Assembly (NCBI GenBank): GCA_900473045.1
Contig: UCKS01000028.1
Coordinates: forward strand, 1 to 64,000
From: Hyphomicrobiales bacterium
GTDB lineage: Bacteria > Pseudomonadota > Alphaproteobacteria > Rhizobiales > Rhizobiaceae
Length of the DNA stretch: 64,000 bases
Direction: 5' to 3'
This document shows positions 1-9,581 of the stretch, one piece after another. Within the stretch, counting starts at the first letter, position 1. Every line of letters begins with the position of its first letter. The notes under the pieces are model-generated. The model had not been told where the DNA came from and searched no databases. It saw only the letters and a list, made by a program, of their open reading frames with translations. Both the position numbers and the translations under genes were made by a program.

Positions 1-38
1 CCTGAAATGACCTGGCGGGACGGTCCGGCAAGTTAAAG

Positions 39-59
39 CCCTCCCCCTTGTGGGGAGGG
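39..59. repeat. short palindromic intergenic repeat fragment
   Basis: A C-rich arm (39-47) and a G-rich arm (52-59) form a perfect inverted repeat around a short loop. It resembles one arm of the RIME-like elements seen near 45.7, 52.9 and 57.5 kb. It lies upstream of the Tmm gene and could be a repeat remnant or the terminator of a gene outside the window. Confidence 0.4.
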
Positions 60-121
60 TTGGGAGGGGTCTTTCTCCCACACAATACACGTACGAACAA
101 AAACAAAGGGAACAGACAGAC

Positions 122-1459
122 ATGACCAGAGTAGCCGTGATCGGTGCGGGACCCTCGGGCCTCGCTCAATTGAGAGCCTTCCAGTCCGCCGCCCAGAAGG
201 GCGCTGATATCCCCGAAGTGGTCTGCTTCGAAAAACAGGCCGACTGGGGCGGCCTGTGGAACTATACCTGGCGCACCGGGCTCGACGAATATGGCGAACC
301 GGTCCATGGCAGCATGTACCGTTACCTTTGGTCGAATGGCCCGAAGGAATGCCTGGAATTCGCCGACTACTCCTTCGAGGAACATTTCGGCAAGCCGATC
401 GGCTCCTATCCGCCCCGCGCCGTCCTGTGGGACTATATCAAAGGCCGGGTCGAAAAGGCCGACGTGCGCAAATGGGTGCGCTTCTCGACTCCGGTGCGCA
501 TGGTCCGCTTCGACGAGGAATCCAAGACCTTTACCGTGACCGCCCACGACCGCGTCAACGACGTCATGTATGACGAGATTTTCGACTATGTCGTCGTCGC
601 TTCCGGCCATTTCTCGACACCGAACGTCCCCTATTTCGAAGGCGTCAAGACCTTCGGCGGCCGCGTCCTGCATGCCCATGATTTCCGCGATGCACTGGAA
701 TTCAAGGACAAGGACGTGCTGATCGTCGGCCGCTCCTATTCGGCCGAGGACATCGGCTCGCAATGCTGGAAATACGGTGCCAAGTCGGTGACCACCACCT
801 ACCGCTCCAAGCCGATGGGCTTCAAGTGGCCGGAACGCTTCGAAGAGCGGCCGCTGCTGCAGAAGCTGGTCAACAAGACGGCGCATTTCGCCGATGGATC
901 GACCAAGGAGGTCGATGCATTGATCCTGTGCACCGGTTACCTCCACCACTTCCCATTCCTGCCCGACGACCTGCGCTTGAAGACCGCCAACCGGCTCTGG
1001 TCCGACAATCTCTACAAGGGCGTGGTCTACGAGGACAATCCGCAACTGATGTATATCGGCATGCAGGATCAGTTCTATACCTTCAATATGTTCGACGCCC
1101 AGGCCTGGTTTGCCCGCGACGTCATCATGGACCGCATCAAGCTGCCCTCGAAGGAAGAAATGAAAGCCCATTTCGACACATGGCGCGCCCGCGAAGAGAC
1201 GCTCGAAGATGCCGAGCAGATGATCTGGTTCCAGGGCGACTACGTCATCGAACTGCTGGCAGACACCGACTATCCGAAATTCGACGTCGAAGGCACCAAC
1301 AAGACATTCATGGAATGGGAGCACCACAAGGGCGAAAACATCATGGGCTTCCGCGACAACGCCTACAAATCGCTGATGACCGGCACGATGGCGCCCAAGC
1401 ACCATACGCCATGGCTGGAAGCGCTGGACGATACGCTGGAAGTCTACCTGAAGAACTGA
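122..1459 (+). CDS. tmm: Trimethylamine monooxygenase (flavin-containing monooxygenase)
   Basis: Likely oxidises trimethylamine to trimethylamine N-oxide with FAD, NADPH and O2 in the cytoplasm. The 445-residue protein has the FAD-binding GAGPSG at residues 8-13, the FMO signature FxGxxxHxxxF ([11 protein letters not shown], 178-188) and the NADP motif GRSYSAED near 203, followed by LCTGY. Length and motifs fit bacterial Tmm rather than cyclohexanone-type enzymes. The start at 122 is chosen because the fingerprint [10 protein letters not shown] begins there; the upstream in-frame extension is low-complexity. The pairing with a DUF1989-GcvT protein (Tdm) at 2219-4588 and an APC permease strongly supports a methylated-amine pathway. 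Other FMO substrates, such as DMS or indole, cannot be excluded from sequence. Confidence 0.9.
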   Translation: MTRVAVIGAGPSGLAQLRAFQSAAQKGADIPEVVCFEKQADWGGLWNYTWRTGLDEYGEPVHGSMYRYLWSNGPKECLEFADYSFEEHFGKPIGSYPPRAVLWDYIKGRVEKADVRKWVRFSTPVRMVRFDEESKTFTVTAHDRVNDVMYDEIFDYVVVASGHFSTPNVPYFEGVKTFGGRVLHAHDFRDALEFKDKDVLIVGRSYSAEDIGSQCWKYGAKSVTTTYRSKPMGFKWPERFEERPLLQKLVNKTAHFADGSTKEVDALILCTGYLHHFPFLPDDLRLKTANRLWSDNLYKGVVYEDNPQLMYIGMQDQFYTFNMFDAQAWFARDVIMDRIKLPSKEEMKAHFDTWRAREETLEDAEQMIWFQGDYVIELLADTDYPKFDVEGTNKTFMEWEHHKGENIMGFRDNAYKSLMTGTMAPKHHTPWLEALDDTLEVYLKN

Positions 1460-1480
1460 ATCGCATCTCGCTGATGACAT

Positions 1481-1515
1481 CGCCGAAGGCCAATGCAATG
1501 GCCTTCGGCGCAGCA
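1481..1515 (+). terminator. Rho-independent terminator after tmm
   Basis: A perfect 11-bp inverted repeat (arms 1481-1491 and 1500-1510, 8-nt loop) is followed a few bases later by a run of T. It starts about 20 nt after the tmm stop codon. Confidence 0.75.
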
Positions 1516-1592
1516 ATTTTTAAGTAGCCCACACATTTCCAAGACATATCAATAACCTCCCCACTCGCCCTCCAGCCATCATCGGATTAGCC

Positions 1593-2186
1593 ATGGACTT
1601 CCTGAGCAGCGTTCTCGGCCGCATGAATGGATTTCTCTACCGGTGCCGGGCAGACGAGCACTATACGATGCTCGACATGACAGACGGCATTCAACGGATC
1701 TTCGGCTATCCCACCGACGAAATCGTCGGCAACCGTGTGCGCACCTTTACCTCGATCATGTGCGAGGAGGACGTGCCCGCCATGGACGCGGTGGTCGGCA
1801 AGGCGCTGGAAAACCGCACCGATTGGACGCTCGAATACCGCATCCGTCACAACAGTGGCGATTTCATCTGGGTGACGGAAACCGGCGGTGGTGTCTGGGA
1901 TGAAAACGGCGAACTGCTCTATCTCGAAGGCAGCATCGTCAACATCGAATCGCTCTACCAGCGCATCGACGAACAGACCGCCGACATGCGCGCCACCGCC
2001 TCGCGCACCGCCGAAATCCTGCATTCCCTGCGCTACCTGAAACTGCTCGCCGTCAACGCCGGCATCGAAGCAGCACGCGCCGGAACAGCCGGCGCCGGCT
2101 TTGCCGTCCTCGCCTTGGAAATGCGCACGCTGGCCAACGATTCCGAAGCGGTCGCGCGGCAGATCGCGACTGCGCAGGGCAAATAG
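1593..2186 (+). CDS. PAS-domain protein with short chemoreceptor-like C terminus
   Basis: A 197-residue soluble protein. Residues about 15-125 form a PAS fold (GYPTDEIVG, then an IRHNSGDFIWV core and a PAC-like strand). Residues about 130-195 look like the hairpin tip of a methyl-accepting chemotaxis protein (LLAVNAGIEAARAG, FAVLALEMRTLA). It has no membrane segment, no HAMP domain and only a stub of the signalling domain, so it is far shorter than a normal chemoreceptor. It may be a cytoplasmic sensor that joins chemoreceptor or kinase assemblies. It sits between tmm and the convergent tdm, but nothing in the sequence shows a link to amine metabolism. Confidence 0.7.
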   Translation: MDFLSSVLGRMNGFLYRCRADEHYTMLDMTDGIQRIFGYPTDEIVGNRVRTFTSIMCEEDVPAMDAVVGKALENRTDWTLEYRIRHNSGDFIWVTETGGGVWDENGELLYLEGSIVNIESLYQRIDEQTADMRATASRTAEILHSLRYLKLLAVNAGIEAARAGTAGAGFAVLALEMRTLANDSEAVARQIATAQGK

Positions 2187-2218
2187 GCTCGGGGTCTATC
2201 GTCATCGAAGCTGTGTCG

Positions 2219-4588
2219 TTACGACCGCGGCTTCAGCTTCTGCGGATCGTAATGCGCAAACGGTACGATCCGCGCCGGTAGCCGCTTCTGCTGGCCATCG
2301 AGCTTGCCGATCTCCACCTCAGTACCAATCTCCGAATGCAGCACATCCATCCGCGCCAGCGCGATCGTCTTCTTCAGCAGCGGCGAGCGGGTCGCACTGG
2401 TGACCACGCCGACCTGTGCACGGCCGATATGCACTGTGTCACCATGACCGACAGCGTCATTGGCATCGATATCGAGCCCGACCAGCTTGTAGCGCGGGTT
2501 TTCCTTGCGCTTGATCAGCGCGTCGCGGCCAATGAAATCCTCGGTCTTCGATTTCAAGGGCACGGTGAAGCCGATACCGGCTTCGAACGGGTCGGTCTGG
2601 TCGGAGAAGTCATAATGCGCAAAGACAAGCCCCGCTTCGATGCGCACCATGTCGAGCGCCTCCAGCCCCATCGGCTTCAATCCATGCTTCTGGCCCGCCT
2701 CCCAGACCGCGTCGAACACGGCCAGCGCGTCCTTTGGATGACAGAAGATTTCGTAGCCGAGTTCGCCGGTATAGCCGGTCCTTGAGACGACAACCGGTGC
2801 GCCTTCGAAATGCCCGATGCGGCCGACGGCAAAACGGAACCATTCCAGCTCGCCGATCGATGGCTGCGACGGTGCTGTCCAGATGATCTCCTTGATGATC
2901 TCGCGGCTATTGGGTCCCTGGACGGCGAGATTGTGCATCTGGTCGGTGGAGGAGCGCACCCAGGCCTTGTAGCCCATCTTCTCGGCCTGCTCGCGCAGCC
3001 AGATGCCGCTGATATCGCCGCCGCCGATCCAGCGGAAATTGTTCTCGCCCAGCCGGAACACGGTGCCGTCGTCGATCATGCCGCCATTCTCGTAGCACAT
3101 CGCCGTATAGACCACCTGCCCCGGCGACAGCTTGCGGATATCGCGGGTGACGCAATATTGCAGCAGCGCCTCGGCGTCCGGGCCCGTCACCTCGAATTTC
3201 CTGAGCGGCGACAGGTCCATGACCACGGCCTTTTCGCGGCAGGCCCAGTATTCCTCGATCGGCCCTTCATTGTTGAAGCGGTTCGGCAACCAGTAGCCGC
3301 GATATTCGGTATGGTTTCGCGTCAGTGCCGACAGGCGCGGATGAAAGGCGGTTTCCTGGGTCATTTCGGGCTCTGCATCAGGGGTCATTCGGATGGCGAC
3401 GGCGCGCGAGAATTTTTCCTTGTCCGAATAGGTGCGGACATGGATGTCGGTCGGGTTCCAGGCATTGGCTGCATCGATATCGTCCGGGCAGGACGACGAG
3501 ACGCAGACCAGATCCGTCAGCGCCCGCATCAGCACATAATCGCCCGGCCGCGACCAAGGCTCGTCGAGATAGAGCTGGTTCTGGTGATCGACATTGGTGT
3601 TGTAGAAATAGTTGAGCGCTTCCCAGCCCTTGCGCGGCGCAATGCCGTAGGGCGCCAGCGCATGGTTGAAGTTATCGGTGCAGTTCACATGCCCCGGATA
3701 ACCCATGTCGTCGTAGTAGCGCGAATTGCAGGCGGTGGCGAAAGCGTCATGGCGCCCGACCGTATCCTGGACGATTTCCACCAGCGGCTCGAAATCCCGG
3801 TCGAACGCCTTGGATGGCAGGCCCGGCGTCGGATAGCTGCGCCCCAGCAGCGTGCGTGTCACCGTCGCATCGAGCGCCAGATCCAGCCCCTTGTCGACTT
3901 TGCGGGCCGAAAATGCCTGGAAATCAGTGCATTGCCGGCCGGAAACATCGATAACCTGAATGAACTCGCCGGCCCGCACGAAATAGGCCGAAGCCCGCGC
4001 CGCCCGAATGCGCAGATCCTGCACGGGATCGGCCATCGGCTCCGGCAGCAGCTCTTCGTAAGAACGTTCGATCCTGGAGCGGGTCACGCGCAGTTCGAGC
4101 GCGGTTGCCGTATTCTGTGCTTCCGCATCCATCGGCGGCGCGGGTGCCGCGACAATCAGCAGTCCATCTAGCGCCATCGTCAGCTCAGCCGAAGAGCCCG
4201 GCGAGGAGCTGTCCCCGAACAGAACCAGCGCCTGCGAGCCCGCAGGATCGACGTTGCGCCGCCTCAACGCGCCAAGTGTCCGCCGCGCACTGTCCTCGTC
4301 ACGGGTCAGAATCTCCTGAAGTCCATAGGCGGCCCGCGAAAACCCGACGCCAAGACCGGCCGAATTAAACCGCCCCTGCGCATCGACAAAGCTGACCTCG
4401 CAAAGCTGTCCGCCCTCGATATCCTTGATGGTGATCTTGTCACCGGCCATCACCTTGACGACCGTCGTGCCGCGTCCCTTGACGCGGTAACGCTCGACGC
4501 CTGGGGCAAGCGCCGGGATACCCGGCCGCAGAATCGTGCTGGACCGCGGCGGCATCAAGGTGCCGGCAAATTGTCCGGAATCGGTCAT
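2219..4588 (-). CDS. tdm: Trimethylamine N-oxide demethylase (DUF1989 plus GcvT-type THF domain)
   Basis: Likely converts TMAO to dimethylamine and formaldehyde, the latter captured on tetrahydrofolate. The 789-residue protein joins two DUF1989-like modules (about 20-150 and 185-400) to a GcvT/aminomethyltransferase domain (about 415-780). Three cysteines at about 287, 303 and 367 are spaced 16 and 64 residues apart; my recollection is that the zinc-binding cysteines of Methylocella Tdm have the same spacing. The GcvT part keeps the YTGELGYEIF motif. RBS GGGAG precedes the ATG at 4588. It is transcribed convergently to tmm and divergently from the permease. The alternative, a dimethylglycine or sarcosine GcvT-type demethylase, is less likely because of the DUF1989 half and the tmm neighbour. 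Confidence 0.85.
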   Translation of the reverse strand: MTDSGQFAGTLMPPRSSTILRPGIPALAPGVERYRVKGRGTTVVKVMAGDKITIKDIEGGQLCEVSFVDAQGRFNSAGLGVGFSRAAYGLQEILTRDEDSARRTLGALRRRNVDPAGSQALVLFGDSSSPGSSAELTMALDGLLIVAAPAPPMDAEAQNTATALELRVTRSRIERSYEELLPEPMADPVQDLRIRAARASAYFVRAGEFIQVIDVSGRQCTDFQAFSARKVDKGLDLALDATVTRTLLGRSYPTPGLPSKAFDRDFEPLVEIVQDTVGRHDAFATACNSRYYDDMGYPGHVNCTDNFNHALAPYGIAPRKGWEALNYFYNTNVDHQNQLYLDEPWSRPGDYVLMRALTDLVCVSSSCPDDIDAANAWNPTDIHVRTYSDKEKFSRAVAIRMTPDAEPEMTQETAFHPRLSALTRNHTEYRGYWLPNRFNNEGPIEEYWACREKAVVMDLSPLRKFEVTGPDAEALLQYCVTRDIRKLSPGQVVYTAMCYENGGMIDDGTVFRLGENNFRWIGGGDISGIWLREQAEKMGYKAWVRSSTDQMHNLAVQGPNSREIIKEIIWTAPSQPSIGELEWFRFAVGRIGHFEGAPVVVSRTGYTGELGYEIFCHPKDALAVFDAVWEAGQKHGLKPMGLEALDMVRIEAGLVFAHYDFSDQTDPFEAGIGFTVPLKSKTEDFIGRDALIKRKENPRYKLVGLDIDANDAVGHGDTVHIGRAQVGVVTSATRSPLLKKTIALARMDVLHSEIGTEVEIGKLDGQQKRLPARIVPFAHYDPQKLKPRS

Positions 4589-4880
4589 CTCAGCTCCCGC
4601 CCGAAGGCATAGTCGGTCCAGTGGTCTATAAGCACCACGTTATGCACCGCCAATATGGCCAAACTATCCTATGGGACGCCGTGGAAAGTAAAGAGAGACT
4701 TGACCGAGAAGAAAAAAAATTCACTATGAAGATAAGTTGCGGTCGCGAAATTCAAACGGGAACAGATGGTGACACTGCGAAAACGCAGGCGCCATCCAGC
4801 GAAGAAACCGCAGCGATAACCATCATAAAGGGGACGCGCGGCTACGCGCTTCAAGACAAAACTGGTCGAGGAGACTGTTT
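4589..4880. other. Divergent promoter region between tdm and the APC permease
   Basis: 292 nt without a convincing gene. It is distinctly A-rich around 4685-4745 compared with its surroundings, consistent with divergent promoters. I could not assign -35/-10 boxes or an operator with confidence. Confidence 0.5.
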
Positions 4881-6668
4881 ATGGCATCTATCGTTGAGAC
4901 CGACGGGTCGACCGCTGCGCCCGGCACCGGACTGATCCGCGCGCTGGACTGGAAAGGGGCATTCTGGGTCGCTGCCGGCGTACCGCCGCTGGTGCTCTTC
5001 TCCATTGGCGGCATTGCCGGCACGACAGGCAAGCTCGCCTTCGTGGTCTGGATCATTTCCATGGTCATGGGCTTCCTACAGTCCTTCACCTATGCCGAAA
5101 TTGCCGGCATGTTCGGCAACAAATCGGGCGGCGCATCGATCTACGGCGCCACCGCCTGGCTGCGCTATTCGAAATTCATCGCGCCATTGTCTGTATGGTG
5201 CAACTGGTTCGCCTGGTCGCCGGTTCTGTCGCTCGGCTGCGCCATCGCGGCAGGTTATATCCTCAACGCCCTCTTCCCCATTCCCGGCGCCGATAGCCCG
5301 GCCGTAATGGAGTGGATCAACGCCAACATGGCTACGTTGACGGCGGACAGCCCGCGCGTCGCGGAATGGCTTGCGGCCAATGCCGGCAAGGCGCCGCAGG
5401 ATGCGATATCCGCCCTCCTGTCGACCGATGCGATCGCGGCACTGACGCCAGCGATCCGCAACTGGTCGCTGATCACCTTCGATATCCCCTTCCTCGCCAA
5501 GGCCAATCTCAACGCCACTTTCGTTATCGGCGGCATCCTGATGCTGGTGATCTTCGCGATCCAGCATCGCGGCATCCAGGGAACGGCAAGCGTCCAGAAA
5601 TGGCTCGCCATCATCGTTCTGCTGCCACTGCTGATCATCGGCCTCTACCCGATCTTCTCCGGCCAGATCGACAGCGCCAACATCACCAACCTCGTTCCGC
5701 CAACAGCCGGCTATTCCGGCATTGACGGTATCTGGAGCAATGGCGGCTGGACGCTGTTCCTCGGCGGCCTCTATATCGCCGCCTGGTCGACCTACGGGTT
5801 TGAAACGGCTGTCTGCTACACCCGCGAACTGAAGAACCCGAAGACCGATACCTTCAAGGCCATCTTCTATTCGGGCCTGCTCTGCTGCCTGTTCTTCTTC
5901 CTCATTCCCTTCACCTTCCAGGGCGTTCTCGGCCATGCCGGCATGCTCGCACCTGGCATCGTTGATGGAACGGGTGTTGCGGAAGCTTTGGCAAGCCTCG
6001 TCCATGGCGGCCGCATCGTCACCCAGATCCTCGTCATCCTGATGATCATGGCGCTGTTCCTCGCCATCATGACAGCCATGGCGGGCTCCTCGCGCACCCT
6101 CTACCAGGGTTCGAAGGACGGCTGGCTGCCGAAGTATCTCGACCACGTCAACGAACACGGCGCCCCCACCCGCGCCATGTGGACCGACTTCGCCTTCAAC
6201 CTGATCCTGCTTGCCATCGCCTCCGACGTCGCCGGCTACTTCTTCGTGCTGGCCGTCTCCAATGTCGGCTACATCATCTTCAACTTCCTCAACCTCAACG
6301 CCGGCTGGATCCACCGCATGGACTCCAGCCATATCCAGCGCCCCTGGAAGGCACCGACCTGGCTGATCGGCCTCAATACGGTTCTTGCCTTCGTCAACGC
6401 GCTGTTCCTTGGTGCAGGCGCCAAGGTCTGGGGATACTCCAACGCGCTCTGGGTGGGCTTCATCTTCGCCGCCCTCATCCTGCCGGTCTTCGCCTATCGC
6501 CACTATGTGCGTGACGGCGGCAAATTCCCGGCAGGCGCGATGGAAGATCTCGGCCTCGTCGGCCAGGACCTCGGCGTCAAGAAAGCCGGCATCCTGCCCT
6601 ACGTGGCGCTCGCCGGCGGCCTTGCCGTCGTGCTTGCGGCAAACGCCTATTTCCAGCTGCCTGTCTGA
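4881..6668 (+). CDS. APC-superfamily permease, probable methylated-amine or amino-acid importer
   Basis: A 595-residue inner-membrane protein with about 12 hydrophobic segments, starting after a soluble N terminus of roughly 25 residues. The core resembles APC transporters (GGIAGTTGKLAFVVWIISM in the first helices; a WSTYGFETAVCYTRELKNPK segment near 305). An unusual hydrophilic insertion of about 70 residues, rich in Ala and Asn, lies near residues 135-205. RBS GGAG lies 7 nt before the ATG. Position next to tdm and tmm suggests uptake of trimethylamine, TMAO or a related amine, but the substrate is inferred only from context. Confidence 0.8.
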   Translation: MASIVETDGSTAAPGTGLIRALDWKGAFWVAAGVPPLVLFSIGGIAGTTGKLAFVVWIISMVMGFLQSFTYAEIAGMFGNKSGGASIYGATAWLRYSKFIAPLSVWCNWFAWSPVLSLGCAIAAGYILNALFPIPGADSPAVMEWINANMATLTADSPRVAEWLAANAGKAPQDAISALLSTDAIAALTPAIRNWSLITFDIPFLAKANLNATFVIGGILMLVIFAIQHRGIQGTASVQKWLAIIVLLPLLIIGLYPIFSGQIDSANITNLVPPTAGYSGIDGIWSNGGWTLFLGGLYIAAWSTYGFETAVCYTRELKNPKTDTFKAIFYSGLLCCLFFFLIPFTFQGVLGHAGMLAPGIVDGTGVAEALASLVHGGRIVTQILVILMIMALFLAIMTAMAGSSRTLYQGSKDGWLPKYLDHVNEHGAPTRAMWTDFAFNLILLAIASDVAGYFFVLAVSNVGYIIFNFLNLNAGWIHRMDSSHIQRPWKAPTWLIGLNTVLAFVNALFLGAGAKVWGYSNALWVGFIFAALILPVFAYRHYVRDGGKFPAGAMEDLGLVGQDLGVKKAGILPYVALAGGLAVVLAANAYFQLPV

Positions 6669-6691
6669 TCAAATCGGAGCAAGATGAGACT

Positions 6692-6719
6692 GGGCCGCGC
6701 ATCGAAAGGTGTGCGGCCC
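6692..6719 (+). terminator. Possible terminator after the permease
   Basis: Imperfect inverted repeat with 7-bp GC-rich arms (6692-6698, 6713-6719), 23 nt downstream of the permease stop and followed by a weak T-rich tail. Confidence 0.45.
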
Positions 6720-6827
6720 TGTTCATTTCAGAGTGCGGCTGCCTTTCGGACGCCTTGACACACCCGCCAATTAAACCTGTAATTCATCTGCCCCCCGCAG
6801 GCATGGCACATGCAACGAGATCCCGTC

Positions 6828-7484
6828 ATGACCGATGAAAGCCCGGAAACGAAACTGACGCTGTCGAAGCGGCGCTGGGCCGAGCAAGGCAAGTTCCTGA
6901 CGGGAAAAATCGCCCGCCCGGAGACCGACCGGCTGCCGCCCGGCCAGCATCTGGTCACCAACTGGCCGGTGCTCGATCTCGGCCAACAACCGCTCATCTC
7001 TCCCAGCGAATGGACACTGCAGATCGTCGGCGGTGTTGAAAATCCTGTCAAACTCGATTGGGATGCGTTCCACCGGCTGCCGCAAAGCAAGAAGCTGTCC
7101 GACATCCATTGCGTGACGACATGGTCGCGCTACGACAATCGCTGGCGGGGTGTTTCGACCCACGATCTGCTCGATCTGGTCATGCCAAGGCCGGAAGCCA
7201 ATTTCGTCATGCTGACCAGCTCTGACGGCTACACCACCAACCTGCCGCTCGCCGATTTCGCCTCGGAAGACAGCATACTGGCAACGGCATGGGAGGGTGA
7301 ACCATTGACGCGCGACCATGGCGGCCCGATGCGCCTCGTCATCCCGCATCTCTATTTCTGGAAAAGCGCCAAATGGCTGCGCCGCATCGAATTCCTCGTC
7401 GGCGATCAGGCCGGTTTCTGGGAAAAGAACGGCTATCACATGCTCGGCGATCCCTGGCGCGAGCAACGCTACTCGAACGACTGA
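6828..7484 (+). CDS. Sulfite-oxidase-like molybdopterin-binding oxidoreductase
   Basis: A 218-residue protein made of one oxidoreductase molybdopterin-binding domain (SUOX / MsrP fold). The segment SDIHCVTTWSRYDNRW carries the cysteine expected to ligate molybdenum, followed by WRGV and the HGGPMRLVIPHLYFWKSAKW block near the C terminus. It has no signal peptide or heme domain, so it is probably cytosolic. The ATG at 6828 (MTDESPETKL) fits the family better than the in-frame ATG 18 nt upstream. The natural substrate is unknown. It converges with the cyclase gene, with only 3 nt between stop codons. Confidence 0.8.
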   Translation: MTDESPETKLTLSKRRWAEQGKFLTGKIARPETDRLPPGQHLVTNWPVLDLGQQPLISPSEWTLQIVGGVENPVKLDWDAFHRLPQSKKLSDIHCVTTWSRYDNRWRGVSTHDLLDLVMPRPEANFVMLTSSDGYTTNLPLADFASEDSILATAWEGEPLTRDHGGPMRLVIPHLYFWKSAKWLRRIEFLVGDQAGFWEKNGYHMLGDPWREQRYSND

Positions 7485-7487
7485 TCG

Positions 7488-9461
7488 TCAGGTTTTTAGC
7501 GCAACTTGCGTCTGCGGACAGTCCGCTATCGTCTTCTCGCCGGTAACCTCGTAAAGGTCGAGCGCCGTCGCCCTGCCCTTGACCTGTGCCTCTCCGAGCG
7601 AACGAAAGATAATCGTATCGCCACACAACGCGACCACAGCGCTGCTGGCGAGGATCGCCGTTCCATAGACCTTGTTCATGCCCTCAAGCCGTGATGCCAC
7701 GTTCACGGTATCGCCCATGGCGGTATATTGCAGACGCTCTTTAGCCCCGACACTGCCGACAACTGCCGTACCGGAATGGATACCGAAGCGGGTGCGCAAT
7801 TCCGGCAGCCCCCGCGCCTTCAGATCGGCATTGAACACCTTGAGTTTTCTCTCGACCGCCAGAGCGCAGCGGCAGGCGTTTTCCGCGTGGCGCTCGTCGG
7901 CAACCGGCGCATTCCACATGGCAAACACCGAGTCTCCGAGAAACTGGATGATTTCACCGCCATGCGCGCTGACGGTCTCGTTGAAGATATCGAAATAGTC
8001 CGACAGCAGCGCCACTACCTCTTCCGGAGTCCGCTGCTCGCTCAATGTCGTGAAATCGTAGATGTCGGTAAACCAGGCCGTCACCTCTTGGCGACGCGCA
8101 CCGCGTCCGGCGAATTGCCCGGATTCGATGCCCTTGCGCACCAGGTCCTTCGGCACATAGAGCGCGAAAGTGAAGATCGCATCACGCGCCCGGTTCATTG
8201 CCCGCCCCAGTGTCGATATTTCGGTGACATGCGAGGACACTTGGCTCGGTGCAGAAAAGTCGAGATCCTGCAGCCGGTTTGCGCTGGCGGTCAACTCGCC
8301 GAGCGATTGCGTGATCAGCCGCGCCATGAACAAGGCGCCGAGCAGCCCAAAGATGACGATCGCGCCGGCGATCGCAAGGCCCTGGTAAAGGTTGCGATTG
8401 GCAGTGGCCGTCAGTTCGTCCAGGGGCGCTGCTACCACCGTCCTATGCCCATTGAGCAACAAGACCGACTTCACCGACGTTGCCAGAATGATATAGGTGC
8501 GCCCGCCAATATCAGCAAAACTCACCCCATTGCCCGCCGGAAGGTTGGCCTTGATGCCGGTCAGCAGCGGATCGACCGGTTTGGAAACATCCAGCTCTCC
8601 CTTTTCCTTCTGCACCGTCAAACGCGCCATCAGTCCACGGTCGGAATGCATGATCGGCTTCCCGGCCGCATCCATCACGAAGGCAACGGTATCTGCTGTC
8701 AGGCGTTCGCGCGCCATGAACTCGGTGATCGTCCCAAGATCGATATCGGCACCGATGACGATGCCGCCATTGCCACGATGCGCCTGCGAAATGGTCATGC
8801 CGAGCGCGCCTGTCGTCACCATCGTATAGGGTCCGATCGCCGCCGGCATCGTGCCGTTGACTGCGGCCTGATACCAGGGACGTTTTCTCGGATCGAAGCC
8901 TGTCGGGAGGAGGCGCCGCTCCAATATCTGATTGCCTTCCCAATCGAGAAAGATCAGCCGGTTGCTGCGCTCGCCTGTCGGCTCCACCTGCATCGAACGG
9001 ACTGCGATCGTCGCCATGTCCGGGGCATCGAGCGCTTTGCGCCACGCCGGTGCGCTCAGGTCGACGGCCTGGATGAAGGCCCCATCTGGATAGCCGGCAT
9101 AAATGCCGTCCAGATTGGAAGATTGGGCGATGATTTCGCGCAGCAGTTTGATCTTGTCGCTCATGCGCTCGGGTGGCGGCACGAGAAAAGAGTTGGCGAT
9201 TGAGGCTGTGAACCCCACCAGCGCCGTCGTTCGTCCGGAAAGGATGCCCAACCGGTCGATCAGACGCTCGGAAAAGGCCCGCATGTCAGCCTCAGCGTTG
9301 ATCAGCGCCGCGTCGCGGGCCCGCACATAGCCCAGACTGATCAGCGTCCCGGAAACAGCGATCAGCAGAGCCGCCATCGCAAGCCCGAGAAGCGATCTCA
9401 GCGGTTTGGTCCAGACTGTCGGCCTGCCTTTTGCGGCCGGCGCACCCGTTACTTCCGACAT
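7488..9461 (-). CDS. Membrane adenylate/guanylate cyclase with Cache sensor and HAMP
   Basis: A 657-residue class III cyclase. Domains in order: N-terminal transmembrane helix (about 22-48); a large periplasmic Cache-like sensor (about 50-350); a second transmembrane helix (about 360-385); HAMP (about 385-440); and a catalytic CHD domain from about 455, with the metal-binding FTDIYDFT and FLGDSVFAMW motifs. It should make cAMP in response to a periplasmic ligand; the ligand is unknown. Monocistronic, reading toward the molybdopterin gene. Confidence 0.85.
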   Translation of the reverse strand: MSEVTGAPAAKGRPTVWTKPLRSLLGLAMAALLIAVSGTLISLGYVRARDAALINAEADMRAFSERLIDRLGILSGRTTALVGFTASIANSFLVPPPERMSDKIKLLREIIAQSSNLDGIYAGYPDGAFIQAVDLSAPAWRKALDAPDMATIAVRSMQVEPTGERSNRLIFLDWEGNQILERRLLPTGFDPRKRPWYQAAVNGTMPAAIGPYTMVTTGALGMTISQAHRGNGGIVIGADIDLGTITEFMARERLTADTVAFVMDAAGKPIMHSDRGLMARLTVQKEKGELDVSKPVDPLLTGIKANLPAGNGVSFADIGGRTYIILATSVKSVLLLNGHRTVVAAPLDELTATANRNLYQGLAIAGAIVIFGLLGALFMARLITQSLGELTASANRLQDLDFSAPSQVSSHVTEISTLGRAMNRARDAIFTFALYVPKDLVRKGIESGQFAGRGARRQEVTAWFTDIYDFTTLSEQRTPEEVVALLSDYFDIFNETVSAHGGEIIQFLGDSVFAMWNAPVADERHAENACRCALAVERKLKVFNADLKARGLPELRTRFGIHSGTAVVGSVGAKERLQYTAMGDTVNVASRLEGMNKVYGTAILASSAVVALCGDTIIFRSLGEAQVKGRATALDLYEVTGEKTIADCPQTQVALKT

Positions 9462-9581
9462 GCTTTGCCTCTGACCCCTAATACGCCAATGAAATCCAAA
9501 ACTTGGAGTTGAATGAAGACTAGCAGCCAGTGGTAATTTCGTACAGGAAAACCATCAGGCTGCAGGCGGCCTTGGTGCGGC

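Noticed and set aside
4621-4935. Reading frame in the tdm/permease intergenic region
   Set aside because: It runs into the permease gene in another frame and has no RBS or domain; the region reads as a promoter.
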